From NCBI RefSeq assembly GCF_029227915.1, contig NC_079882.1, positions 4,776,001 through 4,840,000 of the forward strand: 64,000 nt of DNA, given 5' to 3'. Below are positions 11,312-23,779 of the stretch, piece by piece. The position numbers and the translations under genes are program-made. This stretch comes from Hydractinia symbiolongicarpus. Its lineage: Eukaryota > Cnidaria > Hydrozoa > Anthoathecata > Hydractiniidae. The notes beneath the pieces are model-generated. The model did no database searches. It was not told the origin of the DNA and saw only the letters and a program-made list of their open reading frames with translations. The stretch's first letter is position 1. Each line of letters starts with the position of its first letter.

Positions 11312-14300
11312 TTTTTTTAATTCTGTATCTACAAATAAAATTAAATAATTCAGTCAGTTAAAATAAACAAAAAATGCAATATAAGAAGGAACATACTGCT
11401 ATAATGGAAAATACTTTTATGACGATTTTTTATTAAATCTATATAACGTTTAAAGAAAAAAGGAATGTAGTGTAAACTAAAGACATATGCTTTATTCTTT
11501 TTAAATCTCTAACAGAAATAAACTTTTCAGTTTCTTAAGGTGTAACGACTCAAAATCAAAGCCATTATATAATCGCTGAAATAGCATAAATAAAAAGATT
11601 CAAAGTGATATTTTCAGTATAAGCATTTCCACAATATAGAAACATGTGGTACTCTGTGATATTTTTATGTGAAATGTATCTTAACAAAAAACTACCATTT
11701 ATAGTGACCCACTTGCAAGACATTTATTAAAGGTAAAAAAACCTCAGAATTTTTTTTTCAAGTTAGAAACCTTTTTTATTTTCATCAATAAGTAGGAAGG
11801 CTGAAACCATACTTGAAAGCTACCTGACTTGTCTTTATTGACAATATGTGTTGGGTATATGTACTGCAATACATTTAGCAAGACCAGAGTGGACAATTGC
11901 TTTTAAATCACTATAGTTTTACCATTTGATTCTGTATATATGTAAATTAACAAATAATATATCATGTTAATAAGTATGTATGTACTGTAATGATAGACAC
12001 ATTAATTGTAATGATAGGCACATTAATTGTAATTATATACTTAAAAAAATTCTTATTTTCAATGTTGTGTAAAAGTCTAATCATATAACGTATAATAACT
12101 TTCTAGCTCCATGAGAAACAAAATTTATCACTTTTGACATACATTTCTTTTTTCTAGTTTGTTTATTTCTCCTTTTAAAACAAGTCAAACAATAGGGTTC
12201 AGTGAACAATAATGGTGACCCTGTTTTAGTTTCAAAGTGACGTGTAAAGGTTTAGCACAATTGTAAATCAAAGTATTAATATATTATATATAACTAATAT
12301 ATATATACTGAAAAAAGTTATTTTAAAAGACCTACACCTAGGTTGTCATCAAAAATATGTAATCTTCCCATCCTGAAGTCCCTGCAAAAATGATTCAGTC
12401 ACTCAGTCAAATTATTGGTTAGTAAATTTGTTCCTATGACTGAAACAGCATAATTTATTGGTTTTCAAGACCATTTTTCATCAACTTGTGACCACAGAAG
12501 CAACGCCTGACCTTGTTTGGTAGGGTAGCTACTTTGGCGTTCTTGGCAATTTGTTACCTTACATTGAACATAAAGAAGCCAACTGACAGGTGGCTCCTTC
12601 TCTTTTAATTTTTAATCAATTTTAAAGAATATTGATGGCCCACCACTTACACATTGCTATTTAAATATCTGTGCCTTGAGTTATCCGCCTCTTTGCAGTT
12701 ACATCACTCAAATTAAAAGCTACCTCACATTATTTTTTCAATAACAGGCCAGTTCTTGATATTAACCCAAAAACCCTTTGGCAATAATTTGCAGACGCAA
12801 GAAATAAACAGAATAAAATAATTTTTTCCTTAAAGTGTATGAAAGTCATATTCAAAAGCATGACTTTTCAACCCAAGTTGACTTCTTCTAAACAATTAAA
12901 AGGGATGCTTATGCAATACTTGATCTGTAATTCCTTTCCATGTTAAATCGATTGTTTTTAATGTTCGCAATGTCTGTAGAAGGCAGTGCTTTAAAGTTGC
13001 GAGCATCAACCTAAAAAACTAATTAACAATAGACAATTTATTTAACATTAGTAGTCTGTTTAGTAGAAAGTTGGACAACACATTAAGCATGTGGATCTGA
13101 ACAGCCTCAACAGTTTTTTACTGTCCCCAAATGAAACCGTGCCAGATTCGGAAGACTCAAACATAACATAATTTTGATGACAGTCCTACTGATAATCACT
13201 TATAATATCCATCGCAACCAGAAGGAAACCAAAAGGAAAACTGACCACAGATTGAAAGAATTAGTCACACAAAAAATCTGTATGGGGAATAAACATTCAT
13301 TAAATACAAAACAAACCTAATAACTATGAAACTGAACATGCCACACGTTCTCTCCTTCGCAAATCTTTTTAGTTACTTTGCTTTAAGTTTCAAATAAAAT
13401 CCATAATTTTTGTCTGTTATGTCTCTACAACATTTGTTGTGCAATATCTCTTGTTTCGTTTTTGTTGTACAAGATGTGTCTTAAAAAAGCTGTAATGGTA
13501 ACTATTATGCAACTGTTGTGAACATGTTGTGCAACAAAATTTAGGCTATTGGAAACTAAGCTTAATGTTGCTTCAGTTTTTTGAGCATTAGAAAAAGGTA
13601 TGCTGTATATAATGGTGATTTTTGAAGCAGCCACCAGCGCATCTAAGAAAAGTAAATAAATATTGCAACCATTTACAATCAAAAAATAGGCTTTAGAAAT
13701 AATTCTATTGGATCTCACATTGGAAAAAAACACTTTACGAGTTGAGGGCAAAATTTTATTTAACGGAGGCAAAAACTGTTTGTCAACGGCCCCTAAGGGA
13801 TGGTTTATAGTCAAAAACATGATATTATGTGTCTCGCACATAGAGTACGAGAGCTATAACAACTAATCTATGGCGCCGATAATCTTTTTGTGATATAGCT
13901 ATACAATATAAATTCAATTCGTTATTATATTATTCGTTTCGCACTACAATTTTTATGTGAATCAAATCTGTCCACTTTGCAGATAATTTTGACCAATTAT
14001 CGTCTTAGTTGTTTTAAATAATGGATTTCAGCCATTCACGCCGCAGGGAAAAAATAAATATGGCGGACGAAAATGTTACCTAAATAGCCGACACTTAACC
14101 TAATTAGGTTATATATTTCATTTTAACAAAATTCTTAGTTGCGCGAACATATCGAGGCACAAGTGACAATTTTGGAATCATGGTCGCGTAGACTATCCAT
14201 TCTAAACAAAGATTTTTTGCGATTTTTTCTTAGGAATGTGTGAAAAGCCATTAAATATTGTGATGTCTTAATTAGGTTACATATGGCCTAACTAGGCTAC

Positions 14301-14995
14301 AATGAGTCGCCTAAATAGTTGGTATGCCCTAATTAGCCTACCGTCGCCTAATTAAGTGTTTACCCGACTGTAAATGTTTCTTTGTGCGAACCACCTACCA
14401 GAATTTACAGGCCTAAATGCTTTGATACAAGAACACGGTTAAACTAGATTTAAAATTACCAAATACTTTTCCCATCCACATCAAAAAGCCCTTAACTGCA
14501 GCCGTTAGTCAATAACAAAAGATAGTATATCTAGCTCGCTAGCTAGCTCCGCCTCACTTCTTCATCGTCAGGTGATTGTCATGTGAATGTGTTGTTGTAC
14601 CGATATCGGGTTATTGTTGCACCGTTATTCAACAATACTAACCACCTTACTTCCAATAAATAATGCGATTACAAACTAGTCGTGGAACTCAATCCCTTTT
14701 TACTGCAACTACCATCTGGACAGCACGGTGTGCCAGCGCTGAGCAGTAACAGTTTTTAGGGCCTTTATATATGCTAACATGTATGACAGCCCTAAAGGTG
14801 CTAAAATCCATGGGAATTTGCCCGTCTCAGCAAAGTTCGATAAAAATAAGTCCCATTTTATATACGTAGCTTGGAAATTTCGTCCATGGTTTAAGCATAA
14901 CGGATTTTTTTGTGGACGAATACTTTTACTATATAGAAGTAGTTATCCCGTAATAAATTCACGGGTTATCCTACACACTACGGCTATAAAAATAG
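11312..14995. other. AT-rich intergenic DNA, no gene recognised
   Basis: The one long frame, 13425-13841 (-, 138 codons), shows no domain, and its C-terminal part reads through a TTGTTGTGCAA-type repeat. A GCTAGCTAG run lies at about 14530-14548. Nothing else was supportable. Confidence 0.5.
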
Positions 14996-15200
14996 CTCAG
15001 AAACAAACAACGGGTATTATTGATATACTAGTCGTCAACCCGTGGAAAAAGCCACGCGGTCGTCCGTCGTTTATATATCGCATTTAGTGTTTCCGCAGCC
15101 CGTAGATAAATCCACGGATTCGTCCACCCATAAAATGTCGCATTTCGTGGTTCCGTAGCGCGACATGTTTCTTGAGTATAGACAGACAAAATATGGCTAC
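14996..15200. repeat. dimeric interspersed repeat (CCCGTGGA / TCCACGGG family)
   Basis: Two diverged units of about 60 bp stand in tandem. Unit 1 begins CCCGTGGAAAAAGCCACG (about 15040) and continues through TATCGCATTTAGTG. Unit 2 begins CCCGTAGATAAATCCACG (about 15100) and continues through GTCGCATTTCGTG. The upstream segment ACTAGTCGTCAACCCGTG reappears inverted near 23490-23525. A CATACGTCTGTCTGTC block about 160 bp downstream (15361-15380) also recurs near 23395. I infer one dispersed non-coding repeat family. I cannot assign its class. Confidence 0.55.
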
Positions 15201-16236
15201 TATTAACATAGAGAAAATAGAGAAGACTACAGAAAATTAAAAAAAAGGAAAAATAGAGAACATCCGCAGAAATTCGCACGCCAGTCGATAAAAATATATC
15301 TTCTTTGTTATTTTTTGCTTGAAGATTTCGTGCATGGTTTAGCATGAACTAGTTTTTATCGACATACGTCTGTCTGTCGGCAAAACGGCTATTTTACATC
15401 TCTGTGTTCATATCTAATTTCAATAAAAACAAAGCATTTAATATGTTGGGAGCCATTCTCATCAAATTTGTATTACAAAGTAAAAATTTTGATATCTTCA
15501 TTATATTCAGTAGTCCTTTTTACTACAAAGCGAAATTGCAAAACGAAGCAGTTAAAATTGTAGACAAATATTACCAAACGTTCAGGACATTCTCTCTTTG
15601 TTCATGCTGCCCACTACAACAACAAAAGTGGGGTAACTTGTGGAGGACTCTTGTATGTAGGTAAAAAACATGCTGTAAGGAGCGTTAGCATGATTGAAAA
15701 AAATGGAGTTTTACGTTGCCATTTTCTTTGCGAAACTTTCGATGCAACTCCATCAGCTGCACTAAATTATTAACGCAGCAGATAAACAACCATTTCGAAT
15801 TTCTTTATTAACTTCCTTGTAATGGATTCTATTTTAAAAGGGAGGGCAATTATTATCAAGGCTTTAACCCTGTAACTACAACATCACAAAAGCAATACCC
15901 AAATATTACGCAAATTAAGCCGGATTTCAATTTAAAAAAATAATACGCGTATCGTGCTGTAATCAGTTGATTTGATTGGACAAGCTTGATCTATAATAAT
16001 TAAGAAAAATTGAGAATTAGTTATTGAACCAATCATTGAAAACCAAAGTGTTACGTTACGATACGTTGTTTTTTTTAAGTTAAAGTCCGGCTTTAAACAC
16101 AAGTCAATAATACCAAACCGTAAAATTATTTTGCGACAGAAAATTATGTGTTTTTATATCGCCGTAACTAAATCAGTAACATATACAAAGTATAAAAACG
16201 CAAAATGGATTAAAAAATGATAATTTATAATAAAAA
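15201..16236. other. AT-rich intergenic DNA
   Basis: No gene was recognised. A copy of the TACGTCTGTCTGTC motif lies at about 15364-15380. The frame at 15404-15664 has no identifiable motif. Confidence 0.5.
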
Positions 16237-17769
16237 TTAGTTTTTGGAATTGGAAAAATGTCGTTCCATATTCTTTCGCCGTCTTTCTATCCTTCCCAGT
16301 GAAAGAAATAGTCCGATCAACGTGAAAAAGCAAATAACAGATGCCACAGCACCATAAAGTTTTCTCTTTTCAAACACAACACTGCCAAGAATTGGTCCAC
16401 CTATTAGTGCTAATCTGGATACTGACGAGTACAATCCTTGTACAGTACCTTGTATTTCTTGCGGAAGAAGTTTTGTGAGCAGACTTTTTGTGCTCACTAA
16501 ATTTAATGGTATGGTAGCGAATACTAGAAAGCATACCCCAATGAACAAATAGAAACGCTGCTGAAGATCTGTCAATACTGATTCGTATATTAACAGCCCA
16601 ATGGAAAGTTGAGTCAAAACTAGTGCGAATATCAACCATGTGACGTCATTTACTCTTTTTGAGGTAAATATTATAATTCCGAACACGAAAATCAGCTCTG
16701 CGCCTCCCACCATGTACACAAGACCAGTATATAATGGATCCCAATGGTAATCGAATTCGGTTATGTAGGGTAATAAAATCTCAAAGATGGTTTGCGAATA
16801 CCATAATGCAATATCAACACAAAATAGTACGAAGAATTCGAAAGCGTAAATCTGTTTTAACACGCTGAATAATGAATTCTTGTCACCATCACTATCTTTC
16901 TTTTCAGACGATTCATTATGACTTAGAAGCTCTTTATCCTCTTTATCGGATTCGTCCGAAGAGCCTGGAGATGCATCACCTAAACTATCAGTATAAAGAA
17001 GGCTATCATCAGGAATACATGAGTCTTTAAAACTGGTAGCCTCACTGCATTCAGCTGACGTTTGATCTTCAGAGATTGTTAGATCCTTTTCAGTCATTTC
17101 TTTCTCCAAATTTCTTTTAGTTGTTATTTCGTGCGCTAAATTAAACACGCAACACACGGTAATAAATTGCATGATAAGCCAACACGTGGCCATTATAACT
17201 CCAGGCAGAGTCTTGTTGTCCAGTAGCCATCCATTGATCATATATGTCTTCTTATTGATAGCAAAGTTTACAGCAGGCCCCAATATTAATCCACAGACAC
17301 GACCTAACTCCATAAGCGACAGTATTGCAATCCTCTCAGAGGATGGATAGAGATATGCTAACTCTCCCACTGTCAATGCAATAAAGCCATCTCCAATTCC
17401 AGCTGTTAAACGTCCAACTGCCGGCAGCCATTTTGAGTACGGAAGTGCATATAAAACGTTTCCGATAAGTTCGAACGAATTCAAAATAAGAAGCAGTTCT
17501 TTCAAACGTTTGGTTTTGTCATAAAGGTATCCAAACAGAGGTAAAGAAATCATAGCAGCGAACGGGTACGCAGCAACAACGAAACCCATAAAGACATAGC
17601 CAGCTGATAATGATTTCAAATATATTAACGCTGTAGGAAGGATGACTGAGTACTCTGCTCCACAAACAAAAAATCTCAAGAAGAAAGCAACGATCAGGAG
17701 TCGCTTCCTTAGCTTGAAGTAAGGTGTTTTAGTCAGCTCATCATGGGTCTGGGTCCGCTCATCTGCCAT
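16237..17769 (-). CDS. MFS transporter, MFSD8/CLN7-like, single exon
   Basis: This is an intact 510-residue frame. About six hydrophobic segments occupy residues 20-215, followed by a long acidic, Ser-rich cytoplasmic loop (about residues 220-300, SDESDKEDKELLSHNES), and then about six more segments to residue 495, the 12-helix MFS layout. The conserved loop between helices 2 and 3 reads GYLYDKTKRLKELL, matching the MFS G-x-x-x-D-R/K-x-x-R/K signature. GRLTAGIGDGFIALTVGEL and GRVCGLILGPAVNF are the MFS helix 4-5 motifs, and these look closest to the MFSD8/CLN7 group of endolysosomal transporters. The N-terminus MADERTQTHDE has no signal peptide. Transport of a small solute across an internal or plasma membrane is known for the superfamily; the substrate cannot be told. 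Lack of introns, unlike the neighbouring carboxypeptidase gene, may mean a retrocopy that stayed intact. Confidence 0.85.
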   Translation of the reverse strand: MADERTQTHDELTKTPYFKLRKRLLIVAFFLRFFVCGAEYSVILPTALIYLKSLSAGYVFMGFVVAAYPFAAMISLPLFGYLYDKTKRLKELLLILNSFELIGNVLYALPYSKWLPAVGRLTAGIGDGFIALTVGELAYLYPSSERIAILSLMELGRVCGLILGPAVNFAINKKTYMINGWLLDNKTLPGVIMATCWLIMQFITVCCVFNLAHEITTKRNLEKEMTEKDLTISEDQTSAECSEATSFKDSCIPDDSLLYTDSLGDASPGSSDESDKEDKELLSHNESSEKKDSDGDKNSLFSVLKQIYAFEFFVLFCVDIALWYSQTIFEILLPYITEFDYHWDPLYTGLVYMVGGAELIFVFGIIIFTSKRVNDVTWLIFALVLTQLSIGLLIYESVLTDLQQRFYLFIGVCFLVFATIPLNLVSTKSLLTKLLPQEIQGTVQGLYSSVSRLALIGGPILGSVVFEKRKLYGAVASVICFFTLIGLFLSLGRIERRRKNMERHFSNSKN

Positions 17770-19781
17770 CTTATTGGTGTTAATAATGAATTTATCTCCT
17801 AATTATGTCATCTAAAAGAAATTTTCCTGTCAAGAGTTACAGATGCTGCATACTAATCTTTCTAACTTATTATAAACAAAAGGTACTGGTACACAGCTTT
17901 TATTGCTTGGCACTAGCATAAGAGTGACAGTAATATAAATTATGCCCTGCTTTTAGAAATTTACCGTAAATTTTTCATTTAACACTACTCCTCTATAACG
18001 CCCTGCGTCAGTCCAACGTCCGAGTTAATTGGAATTTAATAATTCTGTAATATATTTATTTCCTCGTGCGCATCTGTACGTTGGTGCTTCACTTCCAAAG
18101 CAGCAAATGATATTATATCTCTAAAATTTTTAATTGTCGATCGAGACTAAAATTGATCTCTCAAATTTCTAGTTGAAAAGTGTACTGTACATTTTTCAAC
18201 TTGCATCTTTCAGCCTTATATTCAAATGCATATCAGCAGAAATATAAAAAAGCAATATGGTTATAAAAAATAATTTGAATACGATATGGATGGCTGACCT
18301 ACCTTGGCAATACCTTAAAAACGTTACATAATACAACTAAGACTGGCATAATAAAGTGTAATGAAACGAAACTTTAAATAAAATAAAAGAGCAGTTGTCT
18401 GAACAGGTGTTATACTTAAACATGCTCCCAATGTCTAGATCTCTTAGCCTTTAACTGATACCAGAAAAAACATATTGCAAAAAAAATTCACTTTCTGTCT
18501 ATCGACGTCTTTCTTTTTCTTATAGTGGAAAATATAAACTTCTAGTAAAGGTTATGAAATATTTCTCACAAACTCGTCATCGTCCATAAAATTAATTCAA
18601 TCTTTTTTCTAACATGCTCATAACACAGCTTACATATAAATAAAAAAAACACAGAATCGTCACAGATGATTAAACAAAAATTGCAGAGCAATTTAAAAGT
18701 TTTTGTTATTGACTTAATTGTTGTTTTAAATGCAGCTAAGTTAAAGTAATCGAATTCTATGGTGCTTAATACAAAAACTTGAACGACCAACTTAAAACAC
18801 GGAATAAAAACATATTTTAGGGGCTGACTGAGTTGAGTTATTAGTTAGTTTCCCGCGCTAAATATTTCACAAAGTGTTACATAATTCTTCAAACAGATGA
18901 CGCCTCTAACACCATCATTCAAAATTATGTACTTGTAAATGACTGTATTAGCGTGTTCTACGAACGTTCAGTAGAAAAGATTACTAAAAGTAATTTGATG
19001 CGAATAAAAAAGAATAAAAATGTGTGGAAATAAAGAAGTCAAACTTTCTTCCCTATGACCCAGCACCTCTTGATTTAATTATTCGAATTCACTGACGACT
19101 ATAGCAACGCAGCACCGTAATCGCATAATGTAAGACAGTAATCTCATTTTATGAACACAAAAATAAATATAAATTACACGCTCGCATGAATGTAATAACA
19201 GGCATGTAAGTGACGCAAAACTTGTCAAATTATGTGTTTCGTTCAACTTTATCTCCTTAATTAGCCTTGGGAAAGAAGCTGTGTTTTGTTTACTCCTTGA
19301 GAGAAGGTACATGGTATACTTTGCCAGAATCTTAGTTCTGTCAATCAGATTTTTTCCTTTTTTTTTATCTTATTTGTCTGTAAAATTTTGCAATAACTTT
19401 TCATACTTTTTTACCGTACCTTTACCTTTTTTACCGTATATTTTCTGAGGAAAAAATGGAAGATGATACTGATTCACTATGCTTTTTTGCGCAGCAACAG
19501 TTAACAACATTTCTGGCGTTCACGAAAAGTTATATTTGATAGTGATATTAACATTTATATTTATTAACAAAAGATATTTTTGTATTGTTGTGCTTTTCCC
19601 TCGGTGTGTTTATAAGTTGATTTTGATACCCAGCCTTCTGGAAGGCTAGTACAGAACTAGTTGGTTCTCGTAAAGTTTAATTCCATTTTGGGAAAGAACT
19701 CCTTTTGCATTTAATCTGTGTAGAAAGAAAAACAAATTATTTTATTTTTATTTAAGAAATTATACGTTATTACACATGGAA
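17770..19781. other. AT-rich intergenic DNA
   Basis: No supportable gene or element. Short frames here are dominated by AT-rich codons. Confidence 0.5.
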
Positions 19782-19923
19782 CTATGCTTTGGATAGAATG
19801 TCTATTTCTTTGCTAGCAGCTTGACCAGGCGTTGCAGAACAGGTAGAGTGCTTTAGCGCAGGTAAATTATGTAATACATCCAGGTGGAGCGCTCTAGTAC
19901 ATGTCGCATATCCATACTTTAGC
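19782..19923 (-). CDS. possible terminal exon, unknown gene
   Basis: On the - strand a pyrimidine tract ending in CAG (about 19930-19923) precedes an open stretch that stops with TAG at 19782. The stretch codes for a Cys- and Ala-containing tail (TCTRALHLDVLHNLPALKH, then TPGQAASKEIDIL). An AATAAA-rich segment follows about 40 bp after the stop. No upstream exon could be joined with confidence and no family is recognised, so this is a tentative call. Confidence 0.25.
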
Positions 19924-21274
19924 TGAAAAAAGGCTACAACCAGGTCATAACAAAAACAGTGTACCAAAAGTGTACCAGCATATCCGTAAGAGACACCCGG
20001 TGTCGCACATCTGTGTTTTTCGGGCGTATGCAGTTTCCCCTTTAAAAATAACTTTCTGTCAACTTTAGTTAAATTAAAAATAAATCTTTTTTTTAAGAGA
20101 TTTTTGGTAGCTAGGTACATTTAAACACAAGAAACTCATACACATCTAAGAAATTTTTGGTAGCTAGGTAGTGGTTAATTTATAATTGGTTAGCTAGTTA
20201 CAACAAAAATCTCTCCACTTTTACTTTGAAGCCAGAGTCAGCTAATAATAACCCAGAAGGTGCAGCTTAGTTAAAAATCGGATTGTTGAATGTTATTATT
20301 ATTAAAGTAAAAAGAATTGAAAATTACAAAGAAAGAAAAGGTTTACAAAGCAAGTTGATAAGGCTAGATCGTCATCATATACTTCTCGCATTATGTTTTG
20401 TTGACAGTACTTTAAAACCAATCTGTTTAAGATTTATACTTGAATTAAAAAGGTGATTGAATATTTACTTTACAGTTAAGAAAACAATGAAATACAAAAT
20501 GCTGAATTAAAACTTCACATCAAAAGTTAAATAATCAAAGATTGGAGTGCACTGTTTCAAAATGGTCCTGCAGTCTCTATCATACAGAAGTTATTGCAAC
20601 AGTGCCCTTCAAACAACAACAGCTACGCTTGAGAACGGTATAGGCCTGTTGGTTGAGTAAAATATTGATGGTGGAATAAATACTCCGAATGGAGTAGTTA
20701 CCACCACCGATCACCGACACCAATCTGACGCTGTTTTTTTTGTTAAAAGTTAAACAGAGCTTTGTACTGCAGACCGCGGTTAGGTAAAACAACCCCCTAA
20801 AACAACAGTTTTTCATATTTTTCTGATTATTTTGAATTTCGAGTCCGCGAAAAGAACAACGAGTATTATTGCAGACTAACCAGAGTACCGGGCGTAAAAA
20901 CGCCGAGTTAAGCCACAATTAATTACTTTATTCCATGAAATAAAGGCGAGTTAAATTTACTATCATGAAATTAACGCGGTTTAATGAAAGTATTTTGAAA
21001 AAGGCATTTAATTCAACGCAGTTGAGCAAGATTATTTTCCAAAATGTATTAAATTAACGCGAATGTTAGAAAAAGAAGAAAAAAAAATTTGAGCAGAAAA
21101 AACATTTTTTTAACAGTAAGTAACTTTTTTCGTGTGATATGAACTTGTAATTTTACAAAAATGGATCCATGTTGATCTGGCTATTTGCTTCTCCGGCGCT
21201 TTTAGAGTTTCTGTTATGCCAGCAGCCTACCAACCACCAGTGATAGTGTTACGACCTTTTTTTTAATTGGAAAA
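19924..21274. other. intergenic DNA with short repeats
   Basis: A direct repeat AAATTTTTGGTAGCTAGGTA occurs at about 20097-20116 and again near 20154-20171. Around 20925-21065, several ATTAACGCG-type motifs suggest another degenerate repeat. No gene was found; the 112-codon frame at 20580-20918 (-) shows no domain. Confidence 0.45.
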
Positions 21275-21772
21275 TCTCGTACATGCTCTTCATGAGTTTG
21301 GCATGTTGAAAATCAACTTCAATAGTTTTCACGTCACGATCGGGGTTTAGAAGGATTTACTTGATAATAACGTTTGTAAACACTTGCGAAATGACTTCTT
21401 CTTCATTTTTTTTCATTGATGCATTAGTTGTTAAATCAAGAGATTGGAGGAGGTGAGTCATATTTTTGGGCACCATGACTTGAACGATATTTAGAACTCG
21501 TTGGATACTCTTTTAGTTGATTGGGCTCTGACAGCATCCCAATTATAAGTGCTTTCTGATCAGTCCAAGTTCCTCTTTCATTTTACAAAGATAGGAATCG
21601 ATTACTTCTCTTAGCAAAAAAAATGTTTCTTCTCCGTTGCTCCAATGTTTTGAATTGAAGCTCAAGCAAAAACCTTTTGGTAATTCAACTGTTGCGAGTG
21701 AGCGAACTGTTTCTCCAGTGTAAATCAGTTGGAAGAGCAAAATCTTTCCATCGAGCGTGTGCACAAAGTCCC
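21275..21772 (-). pseudogene. pogo/Tigger-like DDE transposase fragment
   Basis: The frame at 21764-21543 reads VHTLDGKILLFQLIYTGETV, then LPKGFCLSFNSKHWSNGEET and a helix with KMKEELGL. This matches the catalytic-domain segment of CENP-B/pogo-type DDE transposases, where a strand is followed by a H-W-S-N motif. Downstream, in a shifted frame, the segment MVPKNMTHLLQSLDLTTNAS matches the family's VP..T..LQPLD stretch, and HAKLMKSMYEIF follows. Stops and frameshifts separate the pieces, and no intact N-terminal DNA-binding domain is present. This is a dead transposon fragment. Confidence 0.7.
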
Positions 21773-22089
21773 CGCGGACTCTTTAACTAGGCATAACTTT
21801 GGATACACATGTTATTAAGTGCTAAAATTTTGGGACTATTCCTATCTTTTATTAGGGCTTCTGATAAAAAAAATTTTTGGAAAAATTTTGAACTTTACTG
21901 GGGGTTTTTGGACGGAGGTAAATTTTTTGGAATTTTGAAAACCGTTGACTTTAAGTAAGAATGTCATAAGATGTTATATTGGGTATATAAATATTTATTA
22001 CATGTATGTTGGTTACTAAGTGGTTACCAAGGTGTTGCTAAGGTGATTTATGGTTACTATGGACAAAAAACGGACCAGATTTAAAGGAA

Positions 22090-22620
22090 ATATCGATCTA
22101 GCAAATTGGCGTCATTTAGGATACCGATGACGTCATTATATTGTTTCCTTGCCTCGATTATCTTTAAATGCCCTGTTCTACATATTTGCCAAGTTTAATG
22201 ACATGAGCATCAATATTTCTGGTAGAACGAGTCTTTTTATCTTCATTGTTCAAATAAGAAATTTTTTGCTGAAATGACGTCATTTTTTATCTCAATGACG
22301 TCATTAAAATTATTTTTTTATGTGAAGCACATACTTTGGTATTCAATCCACAAATCCAACAAGAATCATTAGTGAGACACGAGAAATTAAAACGTACTGA
22401 AAAATTGAGAGAATGACCATTTTTCACATGTGTGACGTCATTTATAATCCCTATGATGTCATCAAATTATTTTCTTACCTGGATTGAGTTTGTATTAAGA
22501 CATAATCCAACTGAGACAAGTTTCATCACTTAAGCACAAGTGGTTCAGGATTTATGTCCCGCGGGCACTTTGTGGCCCCCCGGGGTTACCATGGCCAAAA
22601 AAGCTCAGGTATAATAGGGT
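22090..22620. repeat. block of TGACGTCAT-bearing dispersed repeats
   Basis: Copies of ATGACGTCATT or one-mismatch versions occur at about 22126, 22274, 22303, 22433 and 22455, each followed by an A/T-rich run and a phrase such as TTTCTTACCTGG. The block ends with GTCCCGCGGGCACTTTGTGG near 22556. Similar TGACGTCA/GATGTCATCA units recur in the right half of the window, around 49.8-52.1, 53.6, 55.95 and 60.87 kb. No coding capacity. I infer a non-autonomous repeat family. Confidence 0.55.
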
Positions 22621-22984
22621 TTAGAAAGGTAAAAGAATCCAAAAACAAGAAAGTAAGAGAAAACCTTTTGACATAAATATGAGAATTCCAATAGCTTTTC
22701 GGGAGATTGGTCGTGGACGCATTATGATAAAAATGCTTTTGCGGTATTATGAAATTTACTTCTATGAATAAATTTGGTTATAAATGCACCACAAATTCTG
22801 TTCTGCATGACAGTTATTCTGACATTGCAAAAGATTTTATGAAAAAGGCTGCCACATAAGCTATTCCACAGAAAATGCATGTCATTAGTTATGATGTATA
22901 ACCAGTCACCACAAGTTAACATGGCAGCGTGGAGGTTAAGGATCTCTTAATGGTGTTATCACATCCATTTGCCAAGTACATTGT

Positions 22985-23375
22985 GTGGATGTGAAGATAA
23001 TGATCAAAGTTTGCGGCTCATGTCGGTGGTGGAATCCTAAAAAGGGGTCACCAGAATATAATAAATGGAAATCTATCCGTGACTGTTCCATGAATCATAC
23101 ATGCAGCTCAGGTAGTATGGAAGCTGCCGGTACGCTGAAGATGTTCAACCGGTCTATCAACTAGAATAGCATGCGTTACTTGAAGCATAGAGGGATGGGA
23201 TAGCAAAGTTTATGCAGATAGCCCATACAAAAGTTTTTTGGCTTAAGAAAGGCGAGTGTGTGAGTCATGTCCACAAGCGCGTCAGAGCTCATCTAAGAAC
23301 ACTGAAAGATTAAATCATGGGATTAAAGTTGTGTAATGGGGAGAAGTTGTCTGGCAAAGGCTAATCGACAAATCA
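22985..23375 (+). pseudogene. possible transposase-derived coding remnant
   Basis: In two alternating frames with several stops, the DNA reads DSKVYADSPYKSF, then KKGECVSHVHKRVRAHLRTL and GLKLCNGEKLSGKG. This looks like a family of repetitive transposase-derived proteins common in cnidarian and arthropod genomes, in which a GK-rich segment follows a C-x2-H-V-x-K-R motif. It is too broken for a firm assignment. It is cut off by the TACGTCTGTCTGTC repeat at 23376. Confidence 0.35.
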
Positions 23376-23530
23376 TCTATACTATAATACCTGTATACGT
23401 CTGTCTGTCTGTCACGCAATATGGTAGCTTAGCTGCGTAAGTAGCGAGACGTACGCAATGCGGTATAAAAAGGACAGGCATACTCGTGGATTTTTCAACG
23501 GGCTAACGACTAGTACTTTCTAATTTCACG
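23376..23530. repeat. copy of TACGTCTGTCTGTC / TCCACGAG repeat, inverted
   Basis: It starts with CTATACTATAATACC and ATACGTCTGTCTGTCTGTC. It ends with CTCGTGGATTTTTCAACGGG followed by CTAACGACTAGTA, which is the reverse complement, with mismatches, of the segment near 15030-15062. This links the two loci as one dispersed family. Confidence 0.55.
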
Positions 23531-23779
23531 GTAGTTTTGAAGGAAGGCGGAGCGGATTAAGTAATTGTTCGTTCCGAGAGTTGCTACAGTGTAGACTCAG
23601 GATAACGAGACCAATAAAATGACAATACATAAGCAATTTAATAATTTGATTTCATATGCAAATGTGAAGTGGAATAATAGACATTGCTTATGTTTAATAC
23701 TACCTAAGTATAAATACAGACTTGCTAAATTTTAAAGCTATTGCACCCATATATAAAAGAACTATCAAATGAACTCATT

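Noticed and set aside
13425-13841. 138-codon frame on - as a gene
   Set aside because: No domain or splice context; its C-terminal part covers a TTGTTGTGCAA-like repeat.
15404-15664. 86-codon frame on +
   Set aside because: It lies just downstream of a dispersed repeat and shows no motif.
20580-20918. 112-codon frame on - as a gene
   Set aside because: Composition looks random, it starts in repeat-like DNA and no family is recognised.
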